A DNA stretch of 64,000 bases from Oncomelania hupensis (GCA_036898135.1 CM072512.1:45573808-45637807); one strand, 5' to 3'. Positions 12,170-24,540 are shown, counted from the first letter of the stretch. Notes: generated by a model not told the origin, from the letters alone. A program made the numbers and translations.

Positions 12170-12810
12170 CATATCAGTTACAGAAGTATGCGCCTTGTAC
12201 ATATATCAGTGCATGTGAATATGACACCTGTTGAATAAACAGTCACGTCAGATACCGGATCTATCTTCAAACGATACAATTCTTTCTGCACTATCAGTCT
12301 GAGAAAACTCCGTAACAGTACTTATTGTACGAAACGTATTCATCATGCTTTACACCGTGTAGCTAAATTAAATCAAAGTTACGGTAAGAATTTATTTTGA
12401 CGCAGCTTATGAGAAAAAGCCGTAAAACGACACTGTAACAGTATAGCACTGAAGTCAATAAATATTAAGTCTATAAATGTATTCCACCACACCCGCTCAC
12501 TCCCTCACCCAAAACAAGACTCGTCGTTTCAGACGTGGCACATTGTCGCATGTTCAATGCGCTGATGAAATCAAATACAGACAATACAATACAACAGCAT
12601 ACAAATGGAGCCCGAGTGAAAATTGAGGAGTACATTTTCCTCAAGCTAAAATAGGGGAGAGAAAAAAAACAAATGAAATCTGAATATTTAATTTAAAAAA
12701 AAAAACAATGCTATTTCGTAGGCGTAGCAAAACAATGCAAATTCCCAAGCAAAACACAAACCATTAATACGAAATAATGCTTCCCAGCATCAAAGCCCTA
12801 AGTTGAATGT
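12170..12810. other. Unassigned AT-rich sequence
   Basis: No gene or family recognised; a short ACAATACAATACAA run occurs near 12575. Confidence 0.4.
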
Positions 12811-12831
12811 AATGATGATGATGTTGTTGAC

Positions 12832-12894
<63 letters not shown>

Positions 12895-12909
12895 ATGATG
12901 ATGATGATA
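12811..12909. repeat. (GAT)n microsatellite
   Basis: About 100 bases of GAT repeats with a few interruptions, ending directly at the LINE fragment that follows. Confidence 0.96.
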
Positions 12910-13546
12910 GCATGGTTTGGGATAGTGTCTCAGGGGTCAGTTCTAGGCCCTGTTCTATTCACCCTTTACACATCTCCCCTGTCGCAGATCATCCAAAACC
13001 ACGAAACTTTCCACTATTTCTATGCAGGCGATACACAGATCAAAAACAGTGACCCTCCTCAAAACCTTCCATCTATTCTGACCAAAACGTTTGACTGTTT
13101 TGAAAACATTTCTAATTGGATGAATGCCAACAAGCTCCAGCTCAATGCTAACAAAACTGAAGTTATGAACACGGGTACCAAACACACCCAACTTCTTCCC
13201 CTGTAGGCAGTGTCACTCTTGGCCAAACCACTTCTCCTATGTCATATTCTGTCACAAACCTTGGTTTTATCCTCTCCATGTCAGAATTCATCCGCAAATC
13301 TTGTCAAATATGCAACTTCCAGCTCCATAGAATAGGCCTTGTCCTCAAGCATCTGACCACTGACGCTACAGCCAAATTCATTTTAACCTCCTGCTACAAA
13401 TGCCCCGCTACAAACTCTTCTCTGCAGGCTGTCGATCCTTCTCAGTGATTGGTCCTTCAACTTTGAACTCTCGTCCTCTCTCTATTCGCAGCTTTCCGAA
13501 CGTAGCCAGTTTCAAGTCCAACTTGAAAACTCATCTCTTCCTTTAA
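12910..13546 (+). mobile_element. CR1-like LINE reverse transcriptase relic
   Basis: The first frame (12910-13206) encodes VSQGSVLGPVLFTLYTSPLS, the RT motif normally written PQGSVLGPLLF. It continues YAGDTQIKNS, which is the catalytic YADD box with Gly in place of the first Asp. NWMNANKLQLNANKTEVM follows. After a frameshift near 13200 there is TNLGFILSMSEFI and a region ending KFILTS. A gap of roughly 100 residues compared with complete relatives comes next. The C-terminus is RSFSVIGPSTLNS and SFKSNLKTHLFL with a stop at 13544. The mutated catalytic box, frameshift and deletion show that it is inactive. Confidence 0.88.
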
Positions 13547-13890
13547 AATGTCTGATCTGGTCTACCATCATCATCATCATTCCTTCTTTTCTGATTCAGA
13601 CCACAGCCGTCACACCGTACACCACACGCCCCCAGCCCTCGCACTCCTTAGCTGCTCTCCTCTTCCCCCTCCCTACCTCGTCTTTTACTTGTAAATATTA
13701 TCTTTCATGTTTGTATTATGTCTTTGTACTGTATAATGTATTATTGTCTTGTTTTCGTTTCACTTCTTTTCGTATGTATTTCGATGTTAACGTTAAGTAT
13801 GAATGCGTGAGAACTGCCCTTTGAACAGATGCCATTAGGAAATGTATGCCTCTATTATTATTATTATTTACAATTATTATTATTATTATT
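13547..13890 (+). mobile_element. 3' UTR and (ATT)n tail of the CR1-like LINE
   Basis: Non-coding tail after the LINE C-terminus. It ends TGCCCTTTGAACAG, GGAAATGTATGCC, then short ATT runs. Position and layout parallel the 3' UTR of the copy at 11411. Confidence 0.65.
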
Positions 13891-14290
13891 GCTTTTATAG
13901 TTTATTCCATCTCCGAGTTAAAAGCCTAAAACTTCGCTCCATGCATCCACACCCTGCGCCACCTGCACGCAACATCCGTTGGTCTGTGTCGCTATCTGAA
14001 GAAACGGGGTCAACAATCTTAGTGAAGGGTTAAAAGTTATCAGGTGTTTGGCAGGTCGGAGCATATTTGATACAAAATCAGAAGCCCCAGCCTTGTTGAT
14101 GTCACCGTGGTATCTTTCAAGGACTTTGAAGAGTGAAAAAGAGAGATTAATTGTGAGTCACCCAAACACTGTGAAGTGACAGGAAAAAGGAAAAGGAAAG
14201 ATTTTTATCATGACTTGATTGGTTTGGAATCGACTCTATTAATAAATTATAAATTAATCTGACGTATATAGCGACTGTAGAAACGTTGAG
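13891..14290. other. Unassigned sequence
   Basis: No supported feature. Confidence 0.4.
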
Positions 14291-14330
14291 GCGTGTGTGT
14301 GTGTGTGTGTGAGTGTGTGTGTTTGTGTGT
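14291..14330. repeat. (GT)n microsatellite
   Basis: About 40 bases of GT repeats with single-base interruptions. Confidence 0.93.
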
Positions 14331-14360
14331 ACGTGGGCGAGCGTGCTTGCGTGTACAACG

Positions 14361-14988
14361 GAGGGCAGAGTAGCTCACTTAGTGGAATGTTCGGGGAACG
14401 TGGGTTCGTTCCCCCGTTGGGGTGCCGGAGGTTTCAGTATAAATAGTATCCCCACTTTCTGGAAATTTAGTGCTTTAAATTCCCACTGTCGCTGTCTTTC
14501 TCATTTGCTCTTTCTCGTTCCTGCTCTGTTCTATCAATCTGCTATACTATCGTCTTCTTCGCTAGACCAGTCTCCTACCTTTTTTCTGGAAAACTCTTCC
14601 GGGACAAGACTCCTTGTTTGTGTATGAGGTCTGTTGGATCAGCTTGGGAATATTGGACGCTTTCTGCCAGGTGGTCACTAGGGCTTCCTATGATGTTATT
14701 ATTTAGCAATGTAGGCATTTTATATGTATGTGTTTTGTTGATAATTTATAATGATGTTTGTATTCTATTTTGTTTTTTTAAACGGGGGTTCGATTAGTTG
14801 GGGTGAAGCCTCAGCCGTCCCCTGCGTGGGATGTCTTTATTGTAAAGTGACTGGCTGGTGGAGGGCATTCAGTTTTCCCACTAGGGTTGTTTCAGCAGAT
14901 CTTTTATGCGGATTGGGGGTTGTCCGGTCCTGATTTGGCTCGGAAGAGTCCGCTGGACCTAAAGCAACAATTATTTAATGTAATATAA
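14361..14988 (+). mobile_element. SINE-C copy 2, the most complete
   Basis: Begins with a degenerate tRNA-like head: GAGTAGCTCACTTAGTGGAA as a possible A box and GTGGGTTCGTTCCCCC as a possible B box. Then come CAGTATAAATAGTATCC, CCCACTGTCGCTGTC, GGAATATTGGACGCTTTCTG and CCCTGCGTGGGATG. It ends near GGTCCTGATTTGGCTCGGAA and GTCCGCTGGACCTAAAGC. At about 620 bases it is long for a SINE. A ~60-codon open frame near its 3' part recurs in other copies but is broken by compensating single-base shifts, so I do not call it coding. Confidence 0.85.
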
Positions 14989-15810
14989 TGTTATTCTCGA
15001 TTATTTGGGGAGATTTATCTCACACGAGTCGACTATTTGTAATGACTCCAATATGTTTTCCTTCTTCACCCCCTCCCCCCACTTTACACCCTACGCCCTC
15101 CTATCTTCCTTCCTCCTCCCCCTTCCTCCCTGCATCACTGATGAACTCCGCCATTTTGTCAAAGAGCACGTGATGGATGGGCTCATATCGACTTGCGCCG
15201 GGGGTTCCGTGGCTCAGTTGTTTGGGGCGTTTAACAGCGCGCTTAGTGCAGCAAGTTAACATCCTAAAAAATGGGCGCCTCAAAATTCGATGCCGATGTT
15301 TTTTAGTGCCTCGAGCAGCTCTTTGGGCGGCCAACTGTGATGTATAAGTACACTGAATTATATGTACATGCACAAACACTATAGGTGAAACTGAAACTGT
15401 TGCCCAAAACCCAATACACGTATTTACTCGTTTTTATGTAGCACTTTTGGTCCATCCAATATCTTTAGCTTGGTCCTACAGCGTGGTTGAGACTAGAGGC
15501 CATATCTTCTCCCCTTTTTCAGAAAGGGCAACAAGTGCTTGTCAGTATATCATAAATTTTTTTTTTTTAAATCTTGTCAATGAATTTGTCTTCAGGAAGA
15601 TTTTTTAATCCGAAATATTGACTTTTAAAACAAACTTCTTGTTCGAGTGTTTGACTCTTATTTTGTATCTTCTCTTTTTTTTTAAATCTTAACTATCAAT
15701 AACATGTAATCCTGTTAACAACATATTTTGATTGTATTAAGTTTGGTTGGGTGTGTATATTTGTGTATTGGTCAGTTAGTTGTCTGGGCTTCAGACGAGG
15801 CAGCTGTAAT
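14989..15810. other. Unassigned sequence
   Basis: Pyrimidine-rich near 15060-15135. A TGGCTCAGTTG motif near 15210 resembles a Pol III A box but no B box follows. No supported gene. Confidence 0.4.
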
Positions 15811-15903
15811 GGGCGCGCCTCGGGCGGCTTGAGTTAGATCCTGTATCGGCCAGCGCCTTGAGCAGCTCTTGAGCTAAAAAGCGCTATAGAAAAACGACTA
15901 AAT
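15811..15903 (+). mobile_element. SINE-B 3'-end fragment
   Basis: Matches the last ~90 bases of SINE-B: CGGGCGGCTTGAGTTAGATC, CTGTATCGGCCAGCGCC, TTGAGCAGCTCTTGAGC and AAAGCGCTATA. The rest of the element is absent, consistent with 5' truncation. Confidence 0.85.
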
Positions 15904-16059
15904 TATCCTCTACACCAAGAAAAAAGGAAATTAAATATTAAAACTTCAATCTTGAACTACTTACTAGTCTGCGGGTTTTAAAAAAAAAACGAATCCCAAT
16001 GCACTCGTATTCCCTTTGGAAAGTTAATAGACTTGAAAGCTTAAAGTGCTGCGGACTTC

Positions 16060-16129
<70 letters not shown>

Positions 16130-16140
16130 CATCATCATCG

Positions 16141-16193
<53 letters not shown>

Positions 16194-16214
16194 GTCATGA
16201 TCATCATCGTCATG

Positions 16215-16277
<63 letters not shown>

Positions 16278-16278
16278 G
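16060..16278. repeat. (CAT)n microsatellite, ~220 bases
   Basis: CAT repeats with a few CGT, CAC and GAT variants. The His, Asp, Ile and Met homopolymer frames across it are not genes. Confidence 0.97.
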
Positions 16279-16695
16279 ACCGTCGAATACGAACAGTTTG
16301 TGTTCTTCTTCAATCCACAAGAGTGAGGATCGGGGTTGCTATGCTATGAATTATTACCGCGGCGCAATCGAAAATCAAAACCACCAAACTCGCGAATCCG
16401 ACCATAAAATGGATTTTAGTTTCATCAATCGCAATACCGTTCCCTTGTTTAAACGATTCTCTGATTACTAACAAAACATTCGGACATCGAAACTACAAAA
16501 GAAAAAAAAAAGAAATACAACCACAGATGTGATATTATATGGATTTAATTACACAATGACTGTACCGTTCAAGTTTATTTCATTGATTCACTGCTATTCT
16601 TCACGCATTCAATGTTGCAGTGGCTCATTTACAGTCTGTGGCCGCATTCCACTATTCACACTGTTGTTGCATTGGCGCATTCACCCTATAGTCCC
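16279..16695. other. Unassigned sequence
   Basis: No feature recognised on either strand. Confidence 0.4.
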
Positions 16696-16707
16696 CGCCG
16701 CCTTACT

Positions 16708-16736
16708 ACCGGAAGTGAGGGGCCGCTACCGGAAGT
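16708..16736 (+). promoter_or_regulatory. Paired ETS-type motifs (ACCGGAAGT x2)
   Basis: Two exact CTACCGGAAGT sequences start 20 bases apart, separated by GAGGGGCCG in a GC-rich patch with CCCCGCCGCC just upstream. ACCGGAAGT is the consensus core bound by ETS-family factors such as GABPA, often near housekeeping gene starts. No attached first exon is visible, so a promoter is only a suggestion. Confidence 0.3.
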
Positions 16737-16744
16737 CAACTTGT

Positions 16745-17439
16745 TAATGGATTAGTTGCGCAGCGTTCTAATTGATCCTAACAGTTGGATTGTGTGTTGG
16801 GATGGAGGAGGGGGGGGGGGGGGGCAGAAGGGGGAATAATGTGTGCTGAAGCGTAACAGTCATGGTAGAATTGATCGCTGAGCCAAATTAGCTGAAGTTG
16901 TAGGGTTCGATTGATCTTGATGGTAGTTTGAAGACTTTGAGAGATTCCTGTGTTCGTATCAAACGATTGTACTGTGTGCAATGCAGAGTTCTGGAGAGTG
17001 GCATGCATCGTCCAAATATCTACCATCGCAGCATTGGATTGTATGTTCATAAAGTTGTACGAAAATATAGAGCTGCTACCGTTCCTTTTGACGTGTATAC
17101 ACAATGCATGGTTAACCTTTTGGGTATACAACTTAGAGCCCTGGAAGTCCACTTATACGCCGTTCATAAAACGGAGACTATTCATTTAGAGTAAACGTTC
17201 TTGTTAGGACCGTTGAATGGGCAAGCAGAAGAATCGAGAAAACCACACAAGCCTAACTTACTGTAAATGAGTTTTCTGGTTCTCCTTCATAACCGGAGTA
17301 GCCAGGAAGAATCTAGGCGAAGGAGGAGATGTATCCCATCATCAAGAAGCTGGCAAAGGCTGCAATTGTGTCAGCGGAGATCCACCTATCCCTCTCCCTC
17401 TCATTACTCCCAACTCCGAGCCTTTGTCGAATAGCACTA
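16745..17439. other. Unassigned sequence with a G run
   Basis: Holds a near-pure G run at about 16808-16824. An open frame at 16928-17194 on the plus strand shows no domain. Nothing else recognised. Confidence 0.4.
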
Positions 17440-17561
17440 CATAGTTCAGGGGGTGCGGTGTGTATATCCATCATTACTAACAGCGATAAGGAGGGCAGAA
17501 ACAAAAGGTTGCCAGAATACCTGCATCCGTGTTGACTTGCTGGGGTCCGGCAAGAACACTC

Positions 17562-17647
<86 letters not shown>

Positions 17648-18870
17648 AAGAGAGAGAGACAAAGAGAGACAGAGAGAGACAGAGAGAGAGACAGGGAGAG
17701 AGAGAGACAGGGAGAGAGAGACAGGCAGACAGACAGAGAGACAGACATACAGACAGAGAGAAAGAGAGCGAGAGAGCTCAGAGAGGGAGATAGAGAGAGA
17801 GGGAGAAGAAAAAAGAGTGAGATATGAGAGAATTTAGAGAGAGAGAAAGCTCAGAGAGAGAGAAAGAGAGAGAGAGGGAGGGAGGGAGAGATGGGAGAGA
17901 CAGAGATAGAGAGGGGGAGAGAGAGAAAGAGACAGGGGGGGAGAGTTTGAGAGAGAAAGAAAGGAAGATTGAGAGAGAGGGGGGGGGGAGAGTGAGGGAG
18001 CGATAGAGGGAGAAAGAGGGAGAGAGAGGGAAGGAGAGATGGAGCAAGTGAGGGAGAGAGAGAGGGAGGGAGGGTAGATGCTAGGAAACAAGCACAATAG
18101 ATCAGGTGGTCTTGTATTGCATCCCCACTGAGGTGGGTGGTGGGGAGGGATGGAAGGGGGGTGTTAGTTGGGATAGAGGGGAAAGGCAGAAGAAGGATGA
18201 ATGAATAATTAAATAAAGTAACTGCAGCTAGACTAATGCTAGACAGCAATCACAATAGGTCAGGCGGTAGCGTAGGCATCTCCATATTAAGAGATCCACA
18301 CAACAACCCCGCTCTAACAGACAACATACACAGACAACAGTGAAGGGAGCCACATCACAAGGCACGACTGATCTGAGCAGCGACAGGAGTGGTTGGTGCA
18401 TTGAGGACCGAAGAATGTACAGCGGAAGCAAGCTGGGAAAAACAACAAGAAAAGGTCAGATGGCAGAAGAGTATCTCTCCATAAAAATACAGATAAAGCG
18501 ATAAAACCACGGTGGTTTCGGACGATGTTAGCGTTTATAAAAATATTATATATGTAGCTTAGATCAGGTGGTATTGTTTACATTTTCATATGAAAACAGC
18601 GATAAGAATGAGACAAAAGGACGATAACGTCAGAAAACAAAAAAGGTAGGTAAGTATCATTTCGCAGAGGAAGTGGAGTGGAGAAGAGACAACTGAGCGG
18701 AAAAACAATCGGGTTGCAGTTAATCCAGAAGACACGGAGTTTGGGTAGGGGTAGGGATTAGGGAGAGGGTGGAAAGTAACCTAGATCAGGCGGTAGGTGG
18801 AACATCTCCATATTAAAAACTACAGCGATAAGGAGGAGAGAAAGAAGCGATGCCAGAATGAACAAGTTGA
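17440..18870. repeat. Degenerate dispersed repeat array (six units)
   Basis: A motif of the form AGATCAGGNGGT, then CATCTCCATATTAA, ACAGCGATAAGGA and AGAA recurs near 17441, 18095, 18250, 18455, 18558 and 18782 in one orientation. The 17441 and 18782 copies both carry ACAGCGATAAGGAGG, and two copies share GCCAGAAT. Spacing is irregular and a large GA block lies between the first and later units. This fits a decayed local amplification of an unidentified repeat. Confidence 0.6.
17562..18075. repeat. (GA)n tract grading into GA-rich DNA
   Basis: A pure GA tract occupies about 17562-17645. GACA, GGGA and GAAA variants continue to about 18075. The strand stays almost entirely purine across 500 bases. 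Confidence 0.96.
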
Positions 18871-20583
18871 TATCGACTGTCAACAGTGACAAGCCGTCTC
18901 CAACTGATTCCCATCGCTGCTAGCGTTATAAGGGGGTCGCACACTGAACACGGTGTTTCGGAATTCGCAGGCGCTAAACACATTGACAAGCTTGAAAAAT
19001 CTTCCACCGAATAATGGCAGTATGGAGCTTACGCCGACGATTTACTTTCAGTTCAATTCAATATTTCTTTTTCACACCAATGTGATTTTTGACACAACAA
19101 ATAAAAACAAAATATATACAACTAAATTATAATATTACATAGAAGGACACGAAATAACGAAGGTTTGCAACAACGATACCGTTTTGGGAAAACTCAAACA
19201 CCCATAGTGTTCGTGTCGCACAGAAGCGGACAGCGCTAATTAGGCGATGATTACGAAGCTTATTCTGTAATTAAAGCAAAGCCTTTTGAGATTAATAGCA
19301 GAGGATGCTGCCATATTCACGTGCAGAGTGTCCTACCCTTTCCCCATCCCCGCACCCGGGGTTAAGATAATTAATAAATTTAAAACTTTGTTGATCAACT
19401 TAATGCGTGATTAGATCCCACTTAATCGGGTTTCCCGCTGATTTTTTTTTCAATTCAACCGATTCATCCACGGAATGCGTCATTAGACTTTCTAAGGTTT
19501 CGTGCTTTTAACACTACGACGTGTTCAGGTCGCGGAGGTCGTGAAATCTGTCGTTAACGTTCTCTTTATCGGGTGTTAGATCGGGTGCCACATCACGACA
19601 CCACGCTATCGGGTGCATCAGTCTGCACCCGTGTCTTATTTTTTAGGCTACACGTTAAAGAGAAGCTAGCGTGCCAAACGAGTGTCGTAAATTCCAGTCA
19701 AACAACTACACCTTATAAAATGGTGCTTTATTTACTTGTTTAACAGTGTATTTTACGGAGAAAAAACGATTAAAAATCCCTTTGAAAACTACTAGTTTTG
19801 GTCTAAAGGATCCATTATGTACTTCTTCCAGTTTCTTAGCTTTATAACCACACTCTAAAAGGTCGAGAATTATCTGGAAGATCAAAAAGCAAGGATCAGA
19901 CGTGCTAACCTGTATTGTTACTTCCCGCTACACGGAAAAGACTAAAACGAACACAACTCTGCTTTATTTTATTTCTTAGTATGTCTCACCTGCATTTTGG
20001 GAATGCGCGTCTAGTGCACATTTGAAATTCCAGTGTAAGGAAACATGCAAACCTGTATTTTAACAACCGTCTCCTCCCTCTTCCTCCCCTCTTTCTTCCT
20101 AATTCCTAAGAATTTCACTTGCAGTTGGAACCTGTGTGATTGCGGAGACTTTCAGTTCTGGAAAATTGACATAGAGCTAGGGATTCTCCAAAACTAAATT
20201 TCCTTGCTTGGCACCATCAGCAAGACGTGATAGAACCCTGAGCTGAGACTCAGCATCATCTCTATCCTGAGTATGAAAGACTTCTTAGAGTTCCAATATA
20301 GGATCAACCGTATCTAGCTGATTGATAGGGATACTCGGCATGTATCAATTCTATTTGGAGGCTGGTTCTGTCTCCTTCGTCACGTCTCTTCCCCTAAAGA
20401 CTTCCAACAGCGGTGAAAGACCCTGTGTATTGCCTTCAGCCAGAACGTGGTCCCCACAATAGGGCCAGACTATGGCCAGCGTTGCTCTGCTCTGTGTGGA
20501 AAGATCCTACAGCGAAAGGGAGTTTCAAGAAGGACGAGACAGTGATGCTATGTTAAAATAGAAGATGAATTGGATGAACGAAG
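18871..20583. other. Unassigned unique-looking sequence
   Basis: No gene, tRNA-like head or known repeat recognised across about 1.7 kb. ATCGGGTG occurs three times near 19566-19625. This is one of the longest stretches free of repeats in the window. Confidence 0.4.
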
Positions 20584-20764
20584 TGAATGTTTGTTGTTGT
20601 TTTGTTGTTGCTGATGCTGTTGTTGTTTTTGTTGATACTGTTGTTGCTTTTGTTGTTGTTGCATGCTTTTGTCGTTTCGTTGATGGCAACGACGATCGCT
20701 TTTAATGCTGCTATTATTGTTTTTTTTGTTTTTTTTTTTGTTGCTGTTGCTATTCTCTTTAGAC

Positions 20765-20831
20765 CCACCGTCGTAGCTCAGTGGTAAGAGCGTTCGTCTA
20801 GCAAACCGATCACAAAGGTTCGAATCTCGTG
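20765..20831 (+). mobile_element. tRNA-like SINE head or tRNA pseudogene
   Basis: GTAGCTCAGTGGTAAGAGC gives a D-arm/A box, CTAGCAA fits an Ala (AGC) anticodon loop, and AGGTTCGAATCTC is a B box. The T stem and acceptor stem do not pair well, so a functional tRNA is unlikely. It abuts the (TCCTA)n end of the minus-strand RTE-like LINE. Confidence 0.5.
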
Positions 20832-21567
20832 GTCCTATCCTATCCTATCCCATAACTCGGAGGTCGTAGGGGCACCACAGATGATCGTTTAACCAGCGTA
20901 CTTTTTCCCTGTCCTCAGCAACCCTGATTGTTTCGCTCAGTGTCAAACCAGTCCATTCTCGAATGTTGTCCTCCCACCTCTTTTTTGGTCTCCCTCTTCT
21001 TCTACCACCTGGCACTGTGCCTTGCAGGATGGTCTTTGCAAGACCTGATGATCTGGTGACGTGGCCATACCATCGGAGTTTCCGTTTTTTCACCACTGTG
21101 AGCAGGTCATCGTGTTGTCCAATGGCTTGTGTGATGGTCTGTCGGACTTTGTCGTTGGTGATGTGTTGGGTATAGGAAATGCCCAGAAGTCTTCTGTAGC
21201 ACCTCATCTCCATGCTTTGTATTCTTCGTTAGAGATCTGCTGTGAGGTTCCATGTTTCGCAAGCGTATAGGAAGATGGAGATGACAAGGGAGCGCAGCAG
21301 CCTTACCTTGGAATGTAGACTGGTGGTCCTGTCTTTCCAAATTAGCTTCAACCTCGCCAGGGCAGCAGTTGTTTGTGCGATTCTGGAGAGGACTTCCTGT
21401 CGGGACCCATTGTCTGATACAATGGCTCCTAAATATTTGAAGCTATGCACTGTGTTGAGGGATTCGCCTTTGATGTCCACGTTGAAGCCATTGGTGTTGT
21501 TGGTCATCATTTTGGTCTCGTGGTGGGCGAGATTTAAAAAAAAGTGGCTAAGTTTTGTAACTGTCAA
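20832..21567 (-). mobile_element. RTE-like LINE 3' fragment, longest readable copy
   Basis: One minus-strand frame runs from 21567 to 20845 with a single internal stop near 21229, where other copies suggest a Gln codon (CAA to TAA). Encoded landmarks in order are KMMTNNTNGF, HSFKYLGAIVSDNGS, LHSKVRLLRSLVISIFLY, ACETW, EMRCYRRLLGISYTQ, LRWYGHVTRSSGLAKTIL and GRPKKRWEDNIREWTGL. These belong to the region after the RT catalytic core of non-LTR elements. The 3' end is a GGATA repeat (20832-20850 on the plus strand as TCCTA). Endonuclease and catalytic RT boxes are missing through 5' truncation. Confidence 0.9.
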
Positions 21568-21651
21568 CCTTAGCTGTACGGTTGCTCTGGTGGTTAATTC
21601 AGTGTTGATTTCGGTCTCTGCCTTCTGGGATGATTATCTGCCATATTTCCA

Positions 21652-21685
21652 ATGGTGGGTGTAGACGTTAAACTTCAATTTTCAT
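21652..21685 (+). mobile_element. SINE-E 3'-end fragment
   Basis: GGTGGGTGTAGACGTTAAAC followed by TTCAATTTTCAT is the reverse complement of the repeated tail block at 49415, 58290 and 60905, so this is a short plus-oriented tail of that family. Confidence 0.55.
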
Positions 21686-22189
21686 GCACTGCCATTCTCG
21701 TTGCATGTGTTCTAGTGGGTAACAAGTGCGTGCGCTTATTTGGGTTGGTAGGAAAGGGGGGGGGGAGGGGGTTAGGGGTATGCGTTGCTCGCGCGTGCAT
21801 GTTTAGTGGCATTGTATCCCCTTTCATCTTTGACTTCTTTAACCATAACCCTTGTCTTTTATTAAATAACTAAAAACGCTACTTTCACCATCAAAAGACA
21901 ATAATAATTAATATCATACAACTATTGTAGTCTAGATCTATACATTTAGAAAGGAACATTGCTTGGAAGTACTATAACCACCCTTTTGGATTCTTTTCAC
22001 GGTTATATAAGAACACGATGCTGGGAGTTTTTGAGTGTTATGAATACTCAGCAAAATTATAGATAGAACAATGTGGGCTCAAAACAGCATGGCTTACAAT
22101 GATCGAGATGACATTTACCTTGAACTTAAAATGCTTGTTGAGTTTATGTAGCCTTTTTTCGGTGTCTTGGATTTCAACTTTGATAGCCG

Positions 22190-22193
<4 letters not shown>
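21686..22193. other. Unassigned sequence
   Basis: Contains a G-rich run near 21752-21767. No supported gene or repeat family. Confidence 0.4.
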
Positions 22194-22241
<48 letters not shown>

Positions 22242-22284
22242 ACACACCCACACCTACACACACACGCACACACACACACACAAA
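22194..22284. repeat. (CA)n microsatellite
   Basis: About 90 bases of CA repeats with CCCA and CTA interruptions. Confidence 0.96.
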
Positions 22285-23762
22285 CACCTTTCCAATTCCC
22301 CCTGTCCCCTTCAACACCACCGCTTTCCCCTTAAGCCACGACGAACCTCCCACCTCTTTCTCCCTTCCCTCCCACACACACTAAACCTTTCCCACGCGAG
22401 AATCGATTTCCAACAAATATTCAATATCCGATGCATTGTATATGATCTTGGCCGTTCTTCTGCGTGATCCCCCTGAAGCTAAAACGGCCCATCTTATCAC
22501 ATCCTCAACCAGCCTTTGCAAACCTCGCCTCAACGATTTAGTGCTTTCTTTGTTCTTTTTTTGTCCTTTTTTCTTCTCCTTTTCTTCGGCCATCGTTTAT
22601 CCGTTTAGAATCAATCATCCTCGCCGCTCTTTTTTCATCTTTGTTTCTTTGGTTTGTTGTTTTTTTCTTTTTTTCCTTTCATCTTCTTGTGCATCTTGGT
22701 TTTTTCAGGCTAGCCTGTATAGTTCAAAGGCTGATCCGTTCTCTCCAGCCTCTGTGGAGAGAAGCGATAGAGCACATCCTTTGTTCTAAGTGTGGTTTGA
22801 GGGTTCTTTCCGTACCGTTTAGTTCAGAGAGCTGCTCGAGGCAAAGACTACCCATATTCGTCATGCACAAAATTGTTCAGTCAGAAATAGACCTATTGAT
22901 TCCAGATTTAGACCTATAGATTCCAGATTGAAGATTTTAGACTGTGGCATTTTTATTACAACAAGGATGGAGAATTTAGGCTACTAGCCCAGTCTTACAA
23001 CCTGTCGTTGCATCATTCACTCTCACATATGTACTATTAAAATTGAATGAACGAATGAAAATTGGTTAAATTTAATGTTCCGGTATACAATTTTGGGGAG
23101 GGGGAGTGGGGATCATCGCATATATAGATTTGATAACTACTTAGTGCAAGATGTTGTTGCACTGTCTAACGCGATTGAACCTCGACTGAACATTTCATGC
23201 AGTTATTTGGCAATGGGGGGGTGATGCACACCTTTTGTTCTTGAAAATAAACAATGTTAATTTGTATTGCCAGAGTTCATGTTTCGTATGCCCTTGTTGG
23301 CGTAATTTATTAGAAGCAGCAGCAACAGACCGACAGCTTGCTGCTGATACTGAATATATGCTGCCTAAATTACTTTACAGGGATATCCTCGGTATAATCA
23401 TGACTTTACTCCTATCCTTTTACTCTGCAAGTTTTCTTAAACGAATATACTTTTCATCACATATTTCTTGGTACATTAAGTTTGCTTAGGTATTTCCTTT
23501 CACCAACCATACTGACATTCCGGACAGTGCCACTGGACCCTGACAAACCAGGCTCCACACCTGTGGTGGTGTTTTTTTCCCCTTACTTGCAGGCATTATA
23601 TTTGAGGGTTGAAGCGTAAGAGGATTTCCTTTTCAGGTGTCCACTTTAGCATCATAAATCCTGGACACAGCGGAACTTGCCTCTGCCCAGTCCAAAAGAA
23701 AAGGAAGCTTCGCCAAGATTGTCTACTGGTATGCTGGCTTCGTCTGCGAGCTGTATAACAAG
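22285..23762. other. Unassigned sequence
   Basis: About 1.5 kb with no recognised gene. T-rich runs lie near 22540-22680. An open frame at 23235-23489 has no recognisable domain. Confidence 0.4.
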
Positions 23763-24270
<508 letters not shown>

Positions 24271-24439
24271 ACATGATGGTGTGAGTGCAATCGAACATAA
24301 AAGAAGATTTTAAAAAAATAGTTGAGTAATGATAACAGAAGATTATAGTGACACTAATGATGATTAGTAACAGGATTTCGCTGCTGATGAGGACGGTGAC
24401 GATGACCACGTTCAAACTGTTTCTTTTTGCTTTCCAAAC

Positions 24440-24473
24440 AAAGAAGAAGAAGAAGAAGAAGAAGAAGAATAAG

Positions 24474-24540
<67 letters not shown>

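Noticed and set aside
15190..15335. Another tRNA-derived SINE starting with TGGCTCAGTTG
   Set aside because: No B box at the right distance and no second copy in the window.
16041..16349. Long open frames of poly-His, poly-Asp, poly-Ile and poly-Met across CAT repeats (also at 27574, 28224, 38923, 53744 and 56134)
   Set aside because: They exist only because a trinucleotide repeat has no stop in most frames; all frames on both strands are open at once and no domain flanks them.
17453..18249. Arg-Glu and Ser-Leu rich open frames across GA/CT tracts (also near 2783, 5840, 33425, 44200 and 47502)
   Set aside because: Dinucleotide repeat artefacts without start context, domain or splice evidence.
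20768..20831. Functional tRNA-Ala gene
   Set aside because: A and B boxes and an AGC-like loop exist, but the T stem and acceptor stem do not pair, so a SINE head or pseudogene is more likely.
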